Assembly: GCA_041797745.1 (NCBI GenBank)
Contig: JBHBZU010000021.1
Location: 1 to 10,131 of the forward strand
DNA from: UBA3871 sp041797745
Lineage (GTDB): Bacteria > Bacillota > Clostridia > Peptostreptococcales > Anaerovoracaceae
Reading direction: 5' to 3'
DNA length: 10,131 nt
Below the pieces are notes generated by a model, which made no database searches, was not told the DNA's origin, and was given only the letters and a program-made list of their open reading frames with translations. Below, piece by piece: positions 7,144 through 10,131 of this stretch; positions within the stretch are counted from its first letter, which is position 1; each line of letters starts with the position of its first letter. The translations under genes and the position numbers were made by a program.

Positions 7144-8343
7144 TTACTGTGTTTTTACGATTTCGTATGTGTCCTGCGCAATCATCAGTTCTTCATTGGT
7201 AGGAATCAGTAGAACTTTAACCCTTGAATCCTCTGCTGAAATAATGGCTTCTGTTGCGTTTATGTGATTTTTAACTTCGTCCAGCTTAATGCCTAAAAAA
7301 TCTAAATTGTCACAGATTCTTGCTCGCATAATCCCGTTATTTTCACCCAAGCCGGCTGTAAATACAACAGCATCGCAACCGTTCATCTGTGCCATATAGT
7401 TACCCAAGTAACCCTTTACTCTGTGAATATAAACTTCTAACGCCAGCTGCGCCCGCTTGTTTCCCTCATCGGCAGCGCGGTAGATGTCTCTAAAATCTGA
7501 AGACACGCCTGAAATTCCTAAAACGCCTGATTCCTTGTTGATAATGCGCTCAATTTCCTGAGCGGAAAGATTTTCCTTGTTCTGTAGGAATGTAAGAATT
7601 GCAGGGTCTAAATCACCTGCACGAGTTCCCATTACAAGTCCCTCAAGAGGAGTGAAACCCATAGAAGTGTCAATTACCTTGCCATATTCTACCGCGGCCA
7701 AAGAAGCTCCGTTTCCAAGGTGGCAGGTAATGATTTTAAGTTCTTCCGGCTTTTTACCTAGAATTTCAGCGCATTTTGTAGCTACATATTTATGGGATGT
7801 ACCATGGAAACCGTATCTTCTTACACCATACTCTTCATAATAATTGTATGGAAGCGCATAAATATAGTTCTTAGCAGGCATAGTCTGATGAAAAGCCGTA
7901 TCAAATACGCCAACCATCAGAGTATTTGGCATAAGTGCTCTGCAAGCTTCAACTCCGGTAAGATTTGCCGGATTGTGAAGAGGTGCCAGTTCAATACAAG
8001 CTTCAAGATTTTTTATTACATCTGCGGTGAGTAATTCGGATTTGTTATAATATTCTCCCGCATGAACAATTCTGTGACCTACGGCGTTAATTTCATCCAT
8101 TGACTTAATTACGCCATGTTCTTTGTCAAGTAATGCTTCCATTACGTGTCCGATAGCTTCCCTGTGATTTTCCATAGGAACTTTCTTCTCGAACTTTTCC
8201 ATACCGCTTTTTTCATGCTTAATTACGGAGCCCTCAATTCCGATTCTTTCTACTAACCCCTTACAAAGCAGAGTTTCGTTTGTCATATCAAGTAACTGAT
8301 ATTTTAATGAAGAGCTTCCGCAATTAATTACTAAAATTTTCAC
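7144..8343 (-). CDS. ackA: Acetate kinase
   Basis: A 399-residue cytoplasmic ASKHA-fold kinase that interconverts acetyl phosphate + ADP and acetate + ATP, the ATP-yielding step of acetate fermentation, usually paired with phosphotransacetylase (Pta). Length and residue numbering match the well-studied archaeal enzyme: N7 with S10, S12 and K14 in the N-terminal phosphate loop, R91, H123, D148, H180 in RRYGFHGTSHKYV, N211 in CHLGNGAS, R241 in GTRAGD, and E384 near the C-terminus. All expected substrate and catalytic residues are present. Translation starts at GTG (8341-8343), not ATG, preceded by TGGAGGAA at good spacing; no ATG fits better. It has its own promoter just downstream of tmcAL. 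No pta lies within the window. The bases around the stop are duplicated (CACAGTAA at 7151-7144 and 7140-7133). Confidence 0.97.
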   Translation of the reverse strand: MKILVINCGSSSLKYQLLDMTNETLLCKGLVERIGIEGSVIKHEKSGMEKFEKKVPMENHREAIGHVMEALLDKEHGVIKSMDEINAVGHRIVHAGEYYNKSELLTADVIKNLEACIELAPLHNPANLTGVEACRALMPNTLMVGVFDTAFHQTMPAKNYIYALPYNYYEEYGVRRYGFHGTSHKYVATKCAEILGKKPEELKIITCHLGNGASLAAVEYGKVIDTSMGFTPLEGLVMGTRAGDLDPAILTFLQNKENLSAQEIERIINKESGVLGISGVSSDFRDIYRAADEGNKRAQLALEVYIHRVKGYLGNYMAQMNGCDAVVFTAGLGENNGIMRARICDNLDFLGIKLDEVKNHINATEAIISAEDSRVKVLLIPTNEELMIAQDTYEIVKTQ

Positions 8344-8405
8344 TTTTATTCCTCCATAGATACATTTAAAATGTTCTTATTTTTGCTTCATGAGCAATAC
8401 ATTTA
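8344..8405 (-). other. ackA leader with two small palindromes
   Basis: Between the predicted start site (about 8399) and the GTG are two short inverted repeats: TTGCT-N5-AGCAA at 8383-8397, and ACATTT-N1-AAATGT at 8362-8374, the latter just upstream of the Shine-Dalgarno site TGGAGGAA (about 8348-8355). Neither has a T-run on the minus strand, so they are not terminators. They may be protein-binding sites or chance. Confidence 0.3.
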
Positions 8406-8434
8406 ATTTTACTAAAGCATTTATAAAATTTCAA
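8406..8434 (-). promoter_or_regulatory. Sigma-A type promoter of ackA
   Basis: The minus strand has TTGAAA (8434-8429) and TAAAAT (8411-8406) with an optimal 17-base spacer; each hexamer is one base from consensus. The -35 begins nine bases after the tmcAL stop codon. It would let acetate kinase be expressed independently of tmcAL. No cre-like catabolite control site is evident nearby. Confidence 0.78.
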
Positions 8435-8442
8435 GAGTTTAA

Positions 8443-9684
8443 TTAAAATTTAGAAATTATCACGGGTCTACGCACAAAATCTGAAAATTTATACGAATCT
8501 TTCTTGTTCACTATGTTATATAATGAGGTTGCATTTATTTCAAAATCTAAAAGTTTAAGGGCTTCCTCCGAAAGAAATTCTCTCTCCTTATTTATATTTG
8601 TTAAAAGAATCCAGCCCTCAGGAAGAGAGTTCTTTATTTCTCTGATTGCTGTACGTCCTTTTTCAGTAAAGCCCAGTACCCTAATATAGCTGCCCTCTCC
8701 TGATATATATTTCTCATAGGCATTTTTCAGTTCATCTTTGTATATCCCCAAAATCGCCTGCATATATAGCCTGTGAAGTCTTGTGACGGAATATCTTTTA
8801 GAAACTACCCTTTCATCCAGTTCTTCTATTGTTTTTATTCCCAACAAATTGCTATAAATCCTGTTTGTAATCCCCTCGGACGCACCGTAAAGACTTTCAA
8901 GATTTTTTTTAGAACTCGTCAAAAACTTTGCAGACAGAATATCGAAATAATCGTTTATTTCACACTTAACAGTACCATTAATTTCTTCAATCACATCAAG
9001 ACTTTTTTTCGGCAACAAATCATCAATCTTTGATTTTTCAACGGTTTTATCCATTCGATTTCTGATAGCCGCAGCGGAGGGGTAGCTTCCCTCTTTCAAA
9101 GTAAGTTCTCCATAATTCATACCTTTTCTGGCCACAGTTACAGCCTTAACGGATGTCTTTTGAAGTTCAAGCTGCCTAAGATACTCTACCGCCAATATAT
9201 TATTTGAGCGGTGTAACAAGTCTCCCGCTCCCTGTATCAATTCTTCACAAGCAGCACTTCTGGCTGCGGCAAAAGAAACTCCCTTTTCTAAAAAAACTTT
9301 CAACTTTTCCCGATATTCCGCAGGCTCCTCCGCCAAAAGCTCTGCAATCTGCTTTAACTTTGAAATTTCTCCTGCTTCACTTCCAAAGGAAATGCAATCC
9401 ACTCCCAAAGCTTTTAAAATTGCAACTGCCGCCCCTGCAAAAGTAGACGCGTCTCCTAATACAAATTTGGCAGGTATTTCCACAACCAAATCCACCCCCT
9501 GTAAAAGAGCCATTTTAGCCCTGATAAATTTATCTATGGCTGCCGGCTCACCTCTCTGCACATAATTACCGCTCATTACAGCAATTACGGTTTCACCGCC
9601 GGTAAGTCTTTTACTTTCTTCTATATGATACTTGTGTCCCTCATGAAACGGATTGTATTCCGCCACAATGCCTATGGTTTTCAT
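8443..9684 (-). CDS. tmcAL: tRNA(Met) cytidine acetate ligase (TmcAL/YlbM)
   Basis: A 413-residue cytoplasmic enzyme that, in Bacillus subtilis, uses acetate and ATP to acetylate the wobble cytidine (ac4C34) of elongator tRNA-Met, supporting accurate AUG decoding. The N-terminal nucleotidyltransferase-like fold shows GIVAEYNPFHEGHKYHI with the H14-x2-H17 motif, and MSGNYVQRGEP at about 37-47. FGSEAGE is at about 100-106, YPSAAAIRNRM at about 201-211, and SKRYSVTRLHR near 295-305; all are typical of the family. The ATG at 9684 is chosen because GGAG (9693-9696) lies eight bases before it and homology begins exactly there. The in-frame ATG at 9729 lies inside a terminator hairpin. Downstream comes ackA, whose product is also acetate-linked; proximity alone does not prove a functional tie. 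A terminator ends right at its ribosome binding site, which is unusual. Confidence 0.95.
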   Translation of the reverse strand: MKTIGIVAEYNPFHEGHKYHIEESKRLTGGETVIAVMSGNYVQRGEPAAIDKFIRAKMALLQGVDLVVEIPAKFVLGDASTFAGAAVAILKALGVDCISFGSEAGEISKLKQIAELLAEEPAEYREKLKVFLEKGVSFAAARSAACEELIQGAGDLLHRSNNILAVEYLRQLELQKTSVKAVTVARKGMNYGELTLKEGSYPSAAAIRNRMDKTVEKSKIDDLLPKKSLDVIEEINGTVKCEINDYFDILSAKFLTSSKKNLESLYGASEGITNRIYSNLLGIKTIEELDERVVSKRYSVTRLHRLYMQAILGIYKDELKNAYEKYISGEGSYIRVLGFTEKGRTAIREIKNSLPEGWILLTNINKEREFLSEEALKLLDFEINATSLYNIVNKKDSYKFSDFVRRPVIISKF

Positions 9685-9696
9685 GTTTTTTTCTCC

Positions 9697-9727
9697 AAAA
9701 ACAAAGGGACTACTCTGATGTAGCCCC
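9697..9727 (-). terminator. Terminator between the coiled-coil gene and tmcAL
   Basis: On the minus strand GGGGCTAC (9727-9720) pairs with GTAGTCCC (9713-9706), eight pairs with one G:U and a 6-base loop, followed by TTTGTTTTT (9705-9697). This is a standard intrinsic terminator, 13 bases past the upstream stop codon. Its T-tract ends at the base before the tmcAL GGAG, leaving no room for a promoter between terminator and gene. It may therefore be a partial terminator or an attenuator for tmcAL. Confidence 0.8.
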
Positions 9728-9740
9728 ATAATTTACTAAT

Positions 9741-10131
9741 TTACTCTTCAGTCTGTGTCTTAAATGCTAAGTCTTTAATTTGATCGCGGTTGTTGGAAAG
9801 AGTGCTGTTGATATCATCAAAACCCTTAGCCATCTTATCAACCATATCGCCGAGGTACATAGCAGAGAGCTGATCCATCTTTTCCTGGAAGTTAAAAAGA
9901 ATGCGATCCACATACTCAAAAGTATTCAGCTTTAACTGCTTGCAGTTGTTTTCAGCAATGTTGATAATTTCCTCCGCTCTGTTTTTAGCTCTTATAACGA
10001 TATCATCATTTTCAATGAGAGCTTCCGCCTCGGCTTGCGCCCTGCGCAGAGTATCTTCATATTCTTTTTTAGCTTCATCCAAAATTCTCTGACGTTCCTG
10101 CTTAATCCACTGCGCCTGCTGTATTTCATCA
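9741..10131 (-). CDS. Coiled-coil protein of unknown function, C-terminal part (5' end outside the window)
   Basis: The frame is open to the window edge, so the gene starts upstream; 129 C-terminal residues are visible. The in-frame TTG at 10082 has no ribosome binding site before it and the reading frame continues past it with the same composition, so it is internal. The first 70 or so residues are rich in Glu, Lys, Arg, Gln and Ala with heptad-like spacing (for example RRAQAEAEALIE and AKNRAEEIINIAE), indicating a long helix or coiled coil. The rest (FNFQEKMDQLSAMY, GFDDINSTLSNN) also looks helical. No membrane segment is visible. In clostridia the position before tmcAL is often held by a coiled-coil protein annotated loosely as 'ATPase' or DivIVA-like; this fits, but I see no catalytic motif and assign no function. 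A tandem repeat (AGTAAATT twice, 9745-9730) overlaps the stop codon. Confidence 0.75.
   Translation of the reverse strand, partial: DEIQQAQWIKQERQRILDEAKKEYEDTLRRAQAEAEALIENDDIVIRAKNRAEEIINIAENNCKQLKLNTFEYVDRILFNFQEKMDQLSAMYLGDMVDKMAKGFDDINSTLSNNRDQIKDLAFKTQTEE

Noticed and set aside
8344..8442. Catabolite control (cre) site for ackA
   Set aside because: No stretch fits the TGNAANCGNWNNCA pattern; the small palindromes present have a different form.
9685..9729. Longer tmcAL start at ATG 9729
   Set aside because: This ATG lies within the terminator hairpin, has no ribosome binding site, and family homology begins at the ATG at 9684.
1..10131. Undescribed multi-gene system, mobile element, CRISPR array or structural RNA gene
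   Set aside because: All genes but the partial coiled-coil one belong to well-known housekeeping families. I saw no regularly spaced repeats, transposase, integrase, tRNA-like cloverleaf or recognisable riboswitch core in any gap.

Overview
The window looks like an ordinary chromosomal housekeeping segment of an anaerobic member of the Clostridia (Firmicutes). This rests on the SpoIIIE-type FtsK, TmcAL (YlbM), the BacA-type UppP, strong AGGAGG ribosome binding sites, sigma-A-type promoters, AT-rich intergenic DNA, and the order ftsK-rimO-pgsA-cinA, which is known from clostridia. I cannot name a genus. All nine genes lie on the minus strand, so transcription runs from high to low coordinates. 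Two are cut by the window edges: the coiled-coil gene on the right loses its 5' end and cinA on the left loses its 3' end.

The right half (about 10131 to 6776), in transcription order, holds a coiled-coil protein C-terminus, a factor-independent terminator, tmcAL (tRNA-Met anticodon modification), an ackA promoter, ackA (acetate kinase), a consensus rpmF promoter, rpmF (ribosomal protein L32) and a strong terminator. This resembles the clostridial neighbourhood tmcAL-ackA-yceD-rpmF, but the yceD/DUF177 gene usually found before rpmF is absent and plsX does not follow.

The left half (about 6753 to 1) begins with an extended -10 promoter and a small palindrome at the expected start site. It continues with uppP (undecaprenyl diphosphate recycling), ftsK/spoIIIE (DNA translocase), rimO (S12 methylthiotransferase), pgsA (phosphatidylglycerophosphate synthase) and cinA (NMN deamidase-type protein). 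No convincing terminator interrupts this run, though small hairpins lie after ftsK and rimO, so it may be one envelope/chromosome/translation operon with possible internal attenuation.

I found no mobile element, CRISPR array, tRNA or rRNA, phage gene, toxin-antitoxin pair or defence gene, and no sign of an undescribed multi-gene system. No gap exceeds 300 bases; the largest, 6662-6828, holds the rpmF terminator and the uppP promoter. The points worth a second look are regulatory: a terminator ending exactly where the tmcAL ribosome binding site begins, palindromes at the uppP start site and before cinA, the rpmF leader hairpin, and the missing yceD.
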